Assembly: GCF_041435495.1 (NCBI RefSeq)
Contig: NZ_CP108644.1
Span: 6,743,501-6,807,500, forward strand
Source of the DNA: Streptomyces sp. NBC_01116
GTDB taxonomy: Bacteria > Actinomycetota > Actinomycetes > Streptomycetales > Streptomycetaceae
Length of the DNA stretch: 64,000 nucleotides
Direction: 5' to 3'
The notes beneath the pieces are model-generated. The model did no database searches. It had not been told where the DNA came from and was given only the letters and a program-made list of their open reading frames with translations. A program made the position numbers and the translations under genes. Shown one piece after another: positions 23,128 through 32,306 of the stretch (positions are counted from its first letter, which is position 1; every line of letters starts with the position of its first letter).

Positions 23128-24471
23128 GTGAAGGACTTCCGGTCCGTCGCCGACGAGGTGGCGGAGGAGATCGCGGCGGGGCGGCTCAAGGGTGGGGAAC
23201 GACTGCCTCCGCAGAGGGAGTTCGCCCGGCTCCACGCCATCGCCGACTCCACCGCCGCCCGCGTCTACCAGGAGCTGGCCCGCCGGGGCCTCACCGTCGG
23301 CCAGGTCGGACGCGGCACGTTCGTCACGGAGGCACCCGGCGCTCCCGCTCCCGCCCCGGCCCTCTCCGAGCCCGCCGACAGCCGGGTCGACCTGGAGCTC
23401 AACCACCCCGTCGTCCCCGAACAGGCCGGGCTGCTCGCCGCCGGCCTGGAAAAGCTGGTGCGCGCCGACCGCCTGGAGTCGTTCCTCCGCCCGGTCGGGC
23501 CCGCCGGTACGCCCGCCGCCCGCGAGGCCGCCGCCGATCTCCTCGCGCGCGGGCGGTGGCGGCCCGACCCGGAGCGGATCCTGTTCGCGGGCAACGGCCG
23601 CCAGGCCGTCTCCGCCGCCGTCGCCGCGCTGACCCGGCCGGGCGCCCGGCTGGGCGTCGAGGAGTTCACCTATCCGGTGCTGAAGGCCATCGCCGCCCGG
23701 CTCGGTGTCGTCCTCGTGCCCCTGGCCATGGACGGGGACGGGCTGATCCCGGAGGCGGTGGAGGAGGCGCACCGCGCTGATCCGCTGCACGCCGTCTACG
23801 TACAGCCGGTCCTCCACAACCCCCTGTCCCTCACCATGCCCGAGCGGCGGCTCGACCAGTTGGCCGAGGTGCTGCTGACATCGGGGATCCACGCGATTGA
23901 GGACGCCGTCTGGGCCTTCCTCCGGGACGACGTGGCGCCCCTCGCCGCGCGGGCCCCCGAGCGGACCGTCCTCGTCGACAGCCTCTCCAAACGCCTGTCC
24001 CCGGGGCTGTCACTCGGATTCGCCGTGGCCCCCGCCGCGACGGCGGGCAGGGTCGCGGGGGCCCTGCGCTCCGGCGGGTGGACCCCCATGCGCTTCCCAC
24101 TGGAAGCGATGGCGCAGTGGCGGGCGGACGGCGCCGTCGACGCCCTCGTACGGGCGAAACAGCGGGAGGCAGGGGCACGGCAGGAGATCGCCCACCGGCA
24201 CCTCGGGGACTTCCGCACGCGCAGCGCCCCGCTCTCCTACTACCGCTGGTGGGAACTGCCCGGCCCCTGGCGCGCCGACACCTTCGTCGCCGCCGCCGCG
24301 CGGCAGGGCATCGCGGTGACCCCGGCCGCCGCGTTCACCGCGAGCCGCCCCCGGGGCCCGCAGGCGATCCGCCTCGGCCTGGCGTCACCCACCCGGGAGG
24401 TCCTCTCCCGGGCCCTCGCGACCCTCGCCGACCTCGCCCGGTCGGCTCCGGACGACTACGCGGGGGAGTGA
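23128..24471 (+). CDS. MocR-family (GntR-aminotransferase) transcriptional regulator
   Basis: A 447-residue chimeric regulator. A GntR-type winged helix (residues 1-~70, ERLPPQREFARLHAIADSTAARVYQEL) is fused to a fold-type-I aminotransferase domain. The PLP lysine is Lys288 in DSLSKRLSPGLSLGF, and YVQPVLHNPLSLTM forms part of the cofactor pocket. The GTG at 23128 is preferred because GGGAGG lies 9 bases upstream. An in-frame ATG 60 bases earlier falls inside the operator region. It probably senses an amino-acid/PLP adduct and controls the divergent exporter. Confidence 0.85.
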   Translation: MKDFRSVADEVAEEIAAGRLKGGERLPPQREFARLHAIADSTAARVYQELARRGLTVGQVGRGTFVTEAPGAPAPAPALSEPADSRVDLELNHPVVPEQAGLLAAGLEKLVRADRLESFLRPVGPAGTPAAREAAADLLARGRWRPDPERILFAGNGRQAVSAAVAALTRPGARLGVEEFTYPVLKAIAARLGVVLVPLAMDGDGLIPEAVEEAHRADPLHAVYVQPVLHNPLSLTMPERRLDQLAEVLLTSGIHAIEDAVWAFLRDDVAPLAARAPERTVLVDSLSKRLSPGLSLGFAVAPAATAGRVAGALRSGGWTPMRFPLEAMAQWRADGAVDALVRAKQREAGARQEIAHRHLGDFRTRSAPLSYYRWWELPGPWRADTFVAAAARQGIAVTPAAAFTASRPRGPQAIRLGLASPTREVLSRALATLADLARSAPDDYAGE

Positions 24472-24538
24472 GGGCGCGCTCCCCGGCGGGCGGGCGCGGC
24501 CCTCACGGTGGAGGCCGGAGCCGCGGTCGTGGCCGCCC

Positions 24539-26056
24539 TCAGGGCGCCCGGTCCCCGCGCTCCGAGGTCTCCTCCAGAAGTCCGTCGAGGTCCTTCAGCC
24601 GGTCCAGGCCCTTGACCGCCCTCGCCATGCGGTGGTTGCCGCTCAGGGTGGTCCGGTGGCGGTGCAGGAAGGCCCAGTAGCCCGCCGTGTACGGGCAGGC
24701 GTGGTCGCCGGTCCGGTCGGTGGGGCGGTAGGCGCACGGGGCGCACAGGTCGCTCATCCTGTTGATGTAGGCGCCGCCGGAGGTGTACGGCTTGGTCGTC
24801 ATCCGGCCGCCGTCCGCGTACTGCGACATGCCGACGACGTTGGGGAGCATCACCCAGTCGTAGCCGTCCACGAAGCAGCGGTGGAACCAGTCGGTCACGG
24901 CGGCCGGGTCCCAGCCGTCCTGGAGGGCCCGGCTGCCCAGCACCATGAGCCGCGGGATGTGGTGCGTCCAGCCGGTGTCCCGGACCTGGGCCAGCACGGT
25001 GGAGAGGCAGTTCGCGGTGACCGCGTCCGCGTCCAGGTCGAGGAACCAGTCGGGCAGCGGCGCGGTGTGGCGCAGCGCGTTGCGGCCCCGGTAGTCCTCG
25101 CCGAAGTGCCAGTAGAGCTGCCACACGTACTCCCGCCAGCCGGCGATCTGGCGCACGAAGCCCTCGACGCTGTTGAGCGGGGCCTTGCCCGCGCGCCAGG
25201 CATCCTCGGCCCGCTCGACGCATTCGGCGGGGTCCAGGAGCCCCAGGTTGAGGGGGACGGACAACAGGCTGTGGCTCATCGTGGGGTCGGCCGCGAGCAT
25301 CGCGTCCTCGTAGCGGCCGAAGTCGCCGAGGCGGTGCGAGACGAAGCGCCGGAGCGCGGCCAGCGCCTCCCGCCGGGTGACGGGGAAGCGGCGGGGGCCG
25401 TCGCGGCCGACGAACGAGACCTCCCCGTCACGCTCCCAGCGGTCGAGGTCGTGGCGCACCTCGTCGTCGATCCCGTCCTCGCGCGGACGGTAGGGTGCGG
25501 GCGCCTCCAGGGTCGAGCACCCCCGGGGCGGCGGCTCGCGGTTGTCGTGGTCGAGGTTCCACGTCCCCCCGGCGGGCTCGTCGCCGTCCATGAGCAGCTC
25601 GTGGTGACGGCGGACCCACCGGTAGAAGCCCTCCATCCGCGGACGGCCGCCCGTGTGCTCCTCCGCCCACGCCCCGAACTCCTCCTGCGGCAGCAGGAAG
25701 CCGCGGGCCGGGAGGACGTCGACCTCGTCCCGTGCGGTCACGAAGCCCAGCGCGGCGCGGGAGGTCGGGTGGCAGACCGTCAGGCGGTCCCCATGGCCAC
25801 CGAACCCCGCCTCCGCCAGGCCGTCGGCGTAGGTCTCGGCCTGTACGTAGCGGACGCGGTCGCCCAGTTCGGCCGCCCGGTGCCGCATCGCGGAGAGCAC
25901 GAGGTGGGCCTTGGCCCGGTGGAAGCGACGTCTGCGCAGTACCGACCGGGCCTCGATCATCAGGACGGGGGCGTGTGCGTCCGGTCCGCCGCGGCGGGGG
26001 TCCAGGAAGTGGGGGCCGAGCTGGTCCCCGAAGAGCCAGTGGGTGCGTGGTGCCAT
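24539..26056 (-). CDS. bacterial [4Fe-4S] cryptochrome/photolyase (FeS-BCP, PhrB type)
   Basis: A 505-residue photolyase-family protein of the prokaryotic iron-sulfur branch. Four cysteines, Cys350 (TANC), Cys438 and Cys441 (LCAPC) and Cys454 (HACPY), fall at the same positions and spacing as the cluster ligands of Agrobacterium PhrB, a (6-4) photolyase. The N-terminal antenna domain has HWLFGDQLG, and the FAD domain LNSVEGFVRQIAGWREYVW and TGWTHHIPRLMVL. It should repair UV (6-4) photoproducts using FAD and a lumazine-type antenna. The ATG at 26056 gives the family length; a longer frame upstream is not conserved-looking. Confidence 0.9.
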   Translation of the reverse strand: MAPRTHWLFGDQLGPHFLDPRRGGPDAHAPVLMIEARSVLRRRRFHRAKAHLVLSAMRHRAAELGDRVRYVQAETYADGLAEAGFGGHGDRLTVCHPTSRAALGFVTARDEVDVLPARGFLLPQEEFGAWAEEHTGGRPRMEGFYRWVRRHHELLMDGDEPAGGTWNLDHDNREPPPRGCSTLEAPAPYRPREDGIDDEVRHDLDRWERDGEVSFVGRDGPRRFPVTRREALAALRRFVSHRLGDFGRYEDAMLAADPTMSHSLLSVPLNLGLLDPAECVERAEDAWRAGKAPLNSVEGFVRQIAGWREYVWQLYWHFGEDYRGRNALRHTAPLPDWFLDLDADAVTANCLSTVLAQVRDTGWTHHIPRLMVLGSRALQDGWDPAAVTDWFHRCFVDGYDWVMLPNVVGMSQYADGGRMTTKPYTSGGAYINRMSDLCAPCAYRPTDRTGDHACPYTAGYWAFLHRHRTTLSGNHRMARAVKGLDRLKDLDGLLEETSERGDRAP

Positions 26057-26183
26057 GAGGTGCGCCTGTCCTGCCGTCGGGTACCGCTCCGGCCAGGCTA
26101 GGGACGGCAAGGAAGACCCTCGTGACACCACGCCGGGCCCTGGTGGAGTCGTCGAGCTGCCGTCCGCCGGGCGGTGCATGGCA

Positions 26184-26624
26184 CTACCGTGACGAGGACG
26201 CCGCCGTCATCCGCCGCAGCCCCGTGTACTGGAGCGCGGAGTAGACCGCCACGATCACGGCGCCGATCAGCAGGAACACCACCCCGAACCCGTTGAGCGG
26301 CACGAAGTCGGCGAGGGCCATCACCACGCACCCGACCGCGCACAGGGCGTTCACGACGACGACGGTCCTGGCCAGGGCGGGCGGGATCACCGGATAGCCG
26401 CCGATCAGCGCGAGGCAGGCGGCCCCGCCGATCTGGAAGATCCCGAACGCCACGGCGAACGCCACCGGCATCCCGGTCGCGGAGCCGAGCGGCACGGCCG
26501 CCGCGACCAGCACGACGCCCATCACGGCGGTGCTCGCGCTGTCGACGCGCAGCACCAGACGGAGGAACCGGGCGGCGTCCCGTGCGGGGGCCACCGTCGC
26601 GGACGGGGTGAGGGCGTACGTCAT
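26184..26624 (-). CDS. small integral membrane protein, four predicted helices
   Basis: A 146-residue hydrophobic protein with four membrane segments (roughly residues 32-50, 55-75, 88-106, 112-130) and a short charged C-terminus. I do not recognise a specific function. It is divergent from an XRE regulator, with a perfect 21-base palindrome between them. It is therefore probably the regulator's target. Confidence 0.75.
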   Translation of the reverse strand: MTYALTPSATVAPARDAARFLRLVLRVDSASTAVMGVVLVAAAVPLGSATGMPVAFAVAFGIFQIGGAACLALIGGYPVIPPALARTVVVVNALCAVGCVVMALADFVPLNGFGVVFLLIGAVIVAVYSALQYTGLRRMTAASSSR

Positions 26625-26684
26625 CTCGGATCTCCTTCGGCCGGTGGGGTCGGTGACACCGTGCCACGCGCGGGGGCCCGCACT

Positions 26685-26705
26685 CCATGACCTCCCAGGT
26701 CATGG
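26685..26705. promoter_or_regulatory. operator palindrome between membrane protein and XRE regulator
   Basis: CCATGACCT-CCC-AGGTCATGG has perfect 9-base arms. It lies 36 bases upstream of the regulator ATG and 61 bases from the divergent gene. Confidence 0.6.
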
Positions 26706-26740
26706 GGGCCTGGGCGGCGGACACTGGATACGGTGAGGTC

Positions 26741-27559
26741 ATGGAGACCGAAGAGCCGCCCCGGGTGGGCCTGTTGCTCCGGGAGTGGCGTCGCCGTCGC
26801 AAGCTCAGCCAGCTCGACCTGGCGCTGCGGGCGGATTCCTCGACCCGGCACCTCTCCTGCGTGGAGACGGGCCGTGCCCGGCCGAGCCGGGAGATGGTCC
26901 TCCGGCTCGCCGAGCACCTCGACGTCCCGCTGCGGGACCGCAACGGCCTGCTGCTGGCGGCCGGTTACGCCCCCGCGTACCGGGAGTCGCCGCTCGACAG
27001 CGACCGGATGGCCATGGTCCGCTCCGCGGTCCGGGCGATGCTGGCCGGCCACGAGCCGTACCCCGCCGCCGCGATCGACCGGATCTGGGACATCGTCGAC
27101 CGCAACGACGCGATGTCCCTCCTGCTCGGCACCGTGCCGCCGCACCTCACGGAGTCGGGCGGCAATGTGATGCGCCTGATCCTCCACCCGGAGGGCCTCG
27201 CCCCCCAGTGCCTGAACTTCGCCCAGGTCCGAGCCCACGCCCTCGGGCGGCTGCGGCACCAGGCCGACACCACCGGCCACCGCGATCTGCGGGAGCTGTA
27301 CGAGGAGGTGTCCGCCTACCCGGCCCCGCCGGACCTCGACGCCGACCCCGGACCGGTGGACCCGACGGGCATCGTCGTCCCGCTGCGCATCCGCACGCCG
27401 CTCGGCGACATGGCGTTCTTCAGCACGATCGCCACCTTCGGGGCTCCCGCCGACGTGACCCTCTCGGAGCTCGCGGTGGAGTCGTTCTTCCCGATGGACG
27501 AGCAGACCGACACCTTGCTGCGCGGCCTGGCGGCGATGGGCGGTCCCGAGGGTCGGTGA
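26741..27559 (+). CDS. XRE-family transcriptional regulator with MmyB-like ligand domain
   Basis: A 272-residue regulator. The N-terminal Cro/CI helix-turn-helix (residues ~8-65, SQLDLALRADSSTRHLSCVE) is followed by a MmyB-like PAS-related domain (~100-270) containing IWDIVDRNDAMSLLLGTVP and VMRLILHPEGLAP. Members regulate divergent neighbours, often dehydrogenases or transport genes. The ATG at 26741 is chosen over one at 26687 because the latter lies within the operator palindrome. GTGAGG precedes it. Confidence 0.85.
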   Translation: METEEPPRVGLLLREWRRRRKLSQLDLALRADSSTRHLSCVETGRARPSREMVLRLAEHLDVPLRDRNGLLLAAGYAPAYRESPLDSDRMAMVRSAVRAMLAGHEPYPAAAIDRIWDIVDRNDAMSLLLGTVPPHLTESGGNVMRLILHPEGLAPQCLNFAQVRAHALGRLRHQADTTGHRDLRELYEEVSAYPAPPDLDADPGPVDPTGIVVPLRIRTPLGDMAFFSTIATFGAPADVTLSELAVESFFPMDEQTDTLLRGLAAMGGPEGR

Positions 27560-27574
27560 CGGCCCGTTCCTGAG

Positions 27575-27612
27575 CGGGGCCATCCCCGCGGCCCGCCGCG
27601 GGGATGGCCCCG
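27575..27612 (+). terminator. strong terminator after XRE regulator
   Basis: A perfect 17-bp stem (27575-27591 with 27596-27612) and a 4-base loop start 15 bases after the stop codon. Confidence 0.85.
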
Positions 27613-27726
27613 GAAGGCCCGCCCGCCGGTCCGCATCCGCTGTGCGCACGGCCGGGCCGCCTGCCCGATCAGCAACCCGCCTGCGTTTCCCCTGCCCCTC
27701 CACAAGGTCACCCTCCGGTTGACTTC

Positions 27727-27743
27727 ATACCCCTGGGGGGTAT
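27727..27743. promoter_or_regulatory. CsoR-type copper operator
   Basis: ATACCCC-TGG-GGGGTAT is a perfect inverted repeat matching the GC-run/AT-end pattern bound by the copper-sensing repressor CsoR. It lies 50 bases before the ATG of the secreted His-rich protein. Confidence 0.75.
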
Positions 27744-27792
27744 CTTGGGCGGTGAGTGGTCGCGATCCGGCGACCTTGACGAGGAGTGAGCC

Positions 27793-28776
27793 ATGCATAC
27801 CGGTCTCAAGATCACGGCCTTCGCCGCAGGGCTCGCGGCGACCTTCGGATCGGCGTACGCGGCGGGCGGGGCCATGGATCCCGCCGTCGCCGCGAAGGAG
27901 TCGTCCCACCAGGACAGTCACGGCGCGAAGGATCGCCCGGCCGCGGAGAAGGGGGCGGTGGAGAAAGGCGCGGAGAAGAGCGCGGGCCAGGCCCCGGAGC
28001 TTCCCGGCGGCCTGCAGATCTCCCAGGGGGGCTACACCCTCGACCTCCGCACCCCGCGCGTCGAGGCGGGCGAACCCGCCGAACTGCGCTTCGCCGTCGT
28101 GGACGACGACACCTCCCGCAAGGTGACGGCCTTCAGCCGCGAGCACGGCAAGGAGCTGCACCTGATCGTTGCGTCGAGCGACCTCACCACCTACCGGCAC
28201 CTGCACCCCGAGCGGGCCGCCGACGGCACCTGGTCCGCCCCCGTCGAGCTCCCCGGGGCCGGCGGCTACCGGCTCTTCGCCGACTTCACCCCGGACGTGA
28301 AGAACGCCGAGGGCGTCACCCTGGGCGCGGACCTCGCCGTATCGGGCGACGCGCGCCCCGAGGCACTGCCGAAGGCCGAGCGGACGGTGACCGTCGACGG
28401 GTACGAGGTGACGCTCGACGGGGCGCTGCGCCCCGGTGCGGGCAGCGAGTTGAAGCTGGAGGTCGAGAAGGACGGCAAGCCGGTGACCGACCTCCAGCCC
28501 TACCTCGGCGCGTACGGCCACCTCGTCGCGCTGCGCGCCGGGGACCTGGCGTACCTCCACGTCCACCCGAACGGCGAACCGGGCGACGGGCGGACGGAGC
28601 CCGGACCGGACGTCTCCTTCACCGCGACGGCCCCGAGCAAGGGCGCCTACCGCCTCTTCCTCGACTTCCGGCACGAGGGGAAGGTCCGTACGGCCGCCTT
28701 CACCGTGCACGCCGGGGGCGCGGCGGCCGGGGAGCCCGTGCCGGAGGACGAGAAGTCCGCCGAGCACGCGCACTGA
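27793..28776 (+). CDS. secreted His-rich protein, probable copper-stress protein
   Basis: A 327-residue exported protein: signal peptide (residues 1-~24, FGSAYA), a Lys/Glu/Ala-rich linker, then two beta-rich repeats of about 100 residues. Each repeat carries a histidine cluster: ELHLIVASSDLTTYRHLHPE and YGHLVALRAGDLAYLHVHPN. The histidines and the CsoR operator upstream point to extracytoplasmic copper binding or handling. The precise function is not known to me. GAGGAG precedes the ATG. The gene stands alone, with no CopA or CopZ neighbour here. Confidence 0.75.
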   Translation: MHTGLKITAFAAGLAATFGSAYAAGGAMDPAVAAKESSHQDSHGAKDRPAAEKGAVEKGAEKSAGQAPELPGGLQISQGGYTLDLRTPRVEAGEPAELRFAVVDDDTSRKVTAFSREHGKELHLIVASSDLTTYRHLHPERAADGTWSAPVELPGAGGYRLFADFTPDVKNAEGVTLGADLAVSGDARPEALPKAERTVTVDGYEVTLDGALRPGAGSELKLEVEKDGKPVTDLQPYLGAYGHLVALRAGDLAYLHVHPNGEPGDGRTEPGPDVSFTATAPSKGAYRLFLDFRHEGKVRTAAFTVHAGGAAAGEPVPEDEKSAEHAH

Positions 28777-29014
28777 CCGCGGCCCGTCCCTTCCGGGCGG
28801 ACCGCATAACGATCGGCACACGGGCGGAGCGCGTACGGGCGGAGAGGGCCGGCCGACGGCCCCGGCGAGCAACAGCCTTGTCCCCGGGGCCAGTCCACGG
28901 ATCCGCCCCGCCTCGGAGCGGCGTGCCGATGAGGGGCGTGAGGCCCGGCGGCCCCGCCGCGCGGCCCTGGTGCGCGGTGGTGCGGGAGGGGCGCTTGTTG
29001 AGGTGCCGACGCCT

Positions 29015-29033
29015 CTGGCTTAGGCTTACCTAA
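29015..29033. promoter_or_regulatory. iron box (DmdR/IdeR-type) before siderophore uptake operon
   Basis: This 19-base site ends in TTAGGCTTACCTAA and matches the actinobacterial iron box (TTAGGTTAGGCTMACCTAA) at 15 of 19 positions. It lies 33 bases before the lipoprotein ATG, so the operon should be repressed by the iron-bound regulator. The rest of 28777-29014 shows nothing else. Confidence 0.75.
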
Positions 29034-29066
29034 CCTTCACCTGCTCGGCCAACCTGAGGACCCCCC

Positions 29067-30119
29067 ATGCTCGGCTTCACCCGCGTGCGCCGCCACACCA
29101 TCGCCGCGACGGCCACCACCGTCGCCCTCGCCGTCGCCCTCGTCGGCTGCTCCTCGGACGGCGACGGCGACAAGGACGGGGCGAAGGACTCGGCGAAGAG
29201 CGGGGGCGGCGCCTTCCCCGTATCGATCAAGAGCTCGCTCGGCACCGCGAAGATCGAGGAGAAGCCCGAGCGCATCGTCACCCTCGGCCAGGGTTCCGCC
29301 GAGACCGCGATAGCCCTCGGCCAGACCCCGGTCGGCATCGAGAGCTACCCCTGGGGCAGCGACAAGTCCGGCTACCTGCCGTGGATCAACGAGGCCGTCA
29401 AGAAGTCCGGCGACGAGCTCCCCAAGCAGTTCACGGGCGGCGAGGAGATCGACTTCGAGGCGATCACCGAGCTGGAGCCGGACGTCATCCTCGCCCCCTG
29501 GTCGGGCATCACGCAGAAGCAGTACGACGTCCTCAAGGACATCGCCCCCACGGTCGCCTACCCCGACCAGGCGTGGAGCACCGACTGGGACCAGCAGATC
29601 GACATCATCGGCAAGGCGCTCGGCCGGACGAAGGACACCGGCGCCCTCAAGACGAAGATCGAGAAGCAGCTCGCCGACGCCGCGGCCACCCGGCCGAACT
29701 ACAAGGACGTCACCTTCTCCTACATCTACAACTCCGGCCCCGGCACCCTCGGCGTCTTCAAGCCCGAGGAACAGCGCGTCAAGATGGTCTCCTCGCTCGG
29801 CCTGAAGGTCGACCCGGTCGTCAACGGCTTCAAGGAGACCCCCGGCACCGACTCGGCCCTCATCGGCCTGGAGAACGCCGAGAAGCTCAAGGACAGCGAC
29901 CTCGTCTTCACGTTCTACACGGACGAGAAGAACCGCAAGGAGATCGAGGGCCAGAAGCTGTACGGCGCGATCCCCGCGATCAAGAAGGGCGCCGTCGTCG
30001 CGAGCAACGACAACTCCTTCGTCACCGCCTCCTCGATCATCAACCCGCTGACCGTGCCCTGGACGATCGAGCGCTACCTGCCGATCATCGACAAGGCCGT
30101 CAAGACCGCCGGCAAGTAA
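29067..30119 (+). CDS. iron-siderophore ABC transporter substrate-binding lipoprotein
   Basis: A 350-residue FepB/FecB-type binding protein. The signal peptide ends in the lipobox ALVGC (Cys ~28). It is followed by an acidic Lys/Asp linker and a helical-backbone fold with RIVTLGQGSAETAIALG and a TELEPDVILAP segment typical of ferric-siderophore receptors. It would deliver a hydroxamate or catecholate siderophore to the two permeases downstream. The iron box upstream explains its regulation. Confidence 0.9.
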   Translation: MLGFTRVRRHTIAATATTVALAVALVGCSSDGDGDKDGAKDSAKSGGGAFPVSIKSSLGTAKIEEKPERIVTLGQGSAETAIALGQTPVGIESYPWGSDKSGYLPWINEAVKKSGDELPKQFTGGEEIDFEAITELEPDVILAPWSGITQKQYDVLKDIAPTVAYPDQAWSTDWDQQIDIIGKALGRTKDTGALKTKIEKQLADAAATRPNYKDVTFSYIYNSGPGTLGVFKPEEQRVKMVSSLGLKVDPVVNGFKETPGTDSALIGLENAEKLKDSDLVFTFYTDEKNRKEIEGQKLYGAIPAIKKGAVVASNDNSFVTASSIINPLTVPWTIERYLPIIDKAVKTAGK

Positions 30120-30164
30120 GACCGGTATCCGGACCGCCGAGCCCACAAGGCACACTCCACTCCC

Positions 30165-31202
30165 ATGGCAACCACCACGGTCGCACCGCCGAGCGGCGCC
30201 GGTACCTCCCGTACCGACGCCGCTCGGCTGGCGTTCCTCCTGCTCCTCGGCCTGGCCGCGCTGGCCTTCGCGCTCTGCGCGAGCGTCATGTTCGGCAGCC
30301 GCAGCACCTCGCTCGGTGAGGTCGTCGACGTCCTCGGAGGCACCGCCGACCCCAACGTCACCGTCATCGTCGAGAGCCGCTACCCCCGCACCGTCCTCGG
30401 CGTCCTCGCCGGACTCTGCCTCGCCGTCGCGGGCACCCTCATGCAGGGCGTCTCGCGCAACCCGCTGGCCGAACCGGGCCTCCTCGGCATCAACGCCGGC
30501 GCCTCCGCGAGCATCGTCGCCGCCACCGCCTGGCTCGGGGCCTCGGGCGCCACCGACACCATGTGGTGGGCGCTGCCCGGAGCACTGGTCGCCGGCATTC
30601 TCGTCCACGTCATCGGCTCCGCCGGTACGGGGACGAGCGTGGTGCGCCTGGTGCTCGCCGGAGCCGTGCTCACCGCGGTGCTCATGGCGTTCATCCAGGC
30701 GGTGACCCTCAGCAAACCGCAGGTCTTCGACAGCTACCGCTACTGGGTCGTCGGAGCGCTCGGCGGCCGCGACTTCGACGTCTTCTGGTCCGTCCTGCCC
30801 TTCGCCGCCGTCGGCTTCCTGCTCGCCCTCGCCCTCGGCCCCGGCCTGAACGCCCTGGCCCTCGGCGACGCCACCGCCGTAGCCCTCGGCTCGCACCCCG
30901 GGCGCACCCGGGGCGGCGGACTGCTCGCCGCCACGCTGCTCAGCGCCGCCGCGACCGCGGCTGTCGGCCCGATCGCCTTCGTCGGCCTCGCCGTTCCGCA
31001 CGTCGTCCGGGGCCTGGTCGGCGTCGACTTCCGTGCCCAGATCCTCTTCTCCGCCCTGCTCGGCCCCACCCTCCTGCTCCTCGCGGACGTGGTCGGCCGG
31101 GTCGTCATGCGCCCCACCGAACTCATGGTCGGCGTCGTCACCGCCTTCATCGGCGCACCCGCGCTGCTCATCGCCGTACGCAGGATGCGGGGCACCTCAT
31201 GA
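30165..31202 (+). CDS. FecCD-family iron-siderophore permease 1
   Basis: A 345-residue membrane permease with about nine to ten helices. It has the FecCD hallmarks RYPRTVLGVLAGLCLAVAGT, GVSRNPLAEPGLLGINAGAS and LALGDATAVALGSHPG, plus the coupling segment GPIAFVGLAVPHVVRGLVG. It forms one half of the siderophore channel. Its stop overlaps the next ATG by four bases. Confidence 0.92.
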   Translation: MATTTVAPPSGAGTSRTDAARLAFLLLLGLAALAFALCASVMFGSRSTSLGEVVDVLGGTADPNVTVIVESRYPRTVLGVLAGLCLAVAGTLMQGVSRNPLAEPGLLGINAGASASIVAATAWLGASGATDTMWWALPGALVAGILVHVIGSAGTGTSVVRLVLAGAVLTAVLMAFIQAVTLSKPQVFDSYRYWVVGALGGRDFDVFWSVLPFAAVGFLLALALGPGLNALALGDATAVALGSHPGRTRGGGLLAATLLSAAATAAVGPIAFVGLAVPHVVRGLVGVDFRAQILFSALLGPTLLLLADVVGRVVMRPTELMVGVVTAFIGAPALLIAVRRMRGTS

Positions 31203-32275
31203 CCGTCACCGAACGGACCGCACCCGTACGCAAGGCTCCCAAGGCCCCCCGCGGCTACCTGGTCGTCGGCCGCACCGTGGCGATACCCATGCGCCGGGCC
31301 TCCGTGTTCGCGGGCGCCGGGCTCTTCGTCCTCCTCCTCGCGGCCGCCGTAACGACGTTGGCCTGGGGGCGCCTCGGCATCGACCTCGCCGACCTGCCCG
31401 CAGCGCTCGTCGGGGACGCCGAGGGCAAGGACCGGTTCGTCTTCAACCGGCTGCGCGGCCCCCGCCTCACCGTCGCCATCGGGGTCGGCGCGGCGCTCGG
31501 CGTCTCCGGCGCGCTGTTCCAGTCCGTCACCCGCAACCCGCTCGGCAGCCCGGACGTCATCGGGCTCTCCGCCGGGGCGGGCGCGGGCGCCGCGTTCTGC
31601 GCGCTGATGTTCCCCGACACGGTCCCGGTCCCCGTCGGCGCGCTCATCGGCGCGATCCTCGCGATGGCCCTGGTGTACGTCTCCACCGGCACCGGCTTCC
31701 GCAACCCCGCCCGGCTCGTCATCGCGGGCATCGGCGTCGCCGCGATGGGCGCGGCCGTCACCCAGTACGTCGTCTACGCCCTGGAACGCGACAAGGCCTC
31801 CGTTCTCACCGCCTACGTCAACGGCAGCCTGACGGCCCGCTCCTGGACCGACGCCACCACCGTCTGGCTGGTCCTGCTCGTCGCCGCCCCGCTGACCGCG
31901 CTGATCTCCCGGCGGCTCGACATCGGCGAGATGGGCGACGACATCGCCGAGGGGCTCGGCTCCGAGCCGAAGAAGGCCAAGACGCTGGCCGTGGTCCTGG
32001 CCATCGCTCTCTCGGCCGCCGCGGTCAGCGTCTCGGGACCCATCGCCTTCATCGCCCTGACCGCGCCCCAGATCGCCAGACGCCTCACCCGCGGCTCCGG
32101 CCCGCACCTGCTGCTCTCCGCCCTCACCGGCGGCCTGCTGCTGGTGCTCGCGGACCTCTGCTCCCAGCAGCTGGCGCTCTTCGACGACCTGCCGGTCGGG
32201 ATCTACACGATGGCGATCGGCGGCGCGTACCTCGGTTATCTGCTGGTACGGGAATGGCGCAAGGGCGTGCTCTGA
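31199..32275 (+). CDS. FecCD-family iron-siderophore permease 2
   Basis: A 358-residue partner permease with the same signatures: RLRGPRLTVAIGVGAALGVS, SVTRNPLGSPDVIGLSAGAG and GPIAFIALTAPQIARRLT. It starts at ATG 31199, coupled to the upstream gene. The operon ends here without an ATPase gene, so the transporter must share an ATP-binding subunit coded elsewhere. Confidence 0.92.
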   Translation: MTVTERTAPVRKAPKAPRGYLVVGRTVAIPMRRASVFAGAGLFVLLLAAAVTTLAWGRLGIDLADLPAALVGDAEGKDRFVFNRLRGPRLTVAIGVGAALGVSGALFQSVTRNPLGSPDVIGLSAGAGAGAAFCALMFPDTVPVPVGALIGAILAMALVYVSTGTGFRNPARLVIAGIGVAAMGAAVTQYVVYALERDKASVLTAYVNGSLTARSWTDATTVWLVLLVAAPLTALISRRLDIGEMGDDIAEGLGSEPKKAKTLAVVLAIALSAAAVSVSGPIAFIALTAPQIARRLTRGSGPHLLLSALTGGLLLVLADLCSQQLALFDDLPVGIYTMAIGGAYLGYLLVREWRKGVL

Positions 32276-32306
32276 GCGGGCGGGAATTCCCTGCCGCCGA
32301 CAGGTG

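Noticed and set aside
22930..23892. In-frame N-terminal extension of the LysE exporter on the minus strand
   Set aside because: It would run through the operator and opposite the MocR gene; exporters of this family begin at the ATG used.
24472..24538. Terminator between the MocR and photolyase genes
   Set aside because: The GAGGGC/GGCCCTC arms are interrupted and several weak pairings compete; not strong enough to call.
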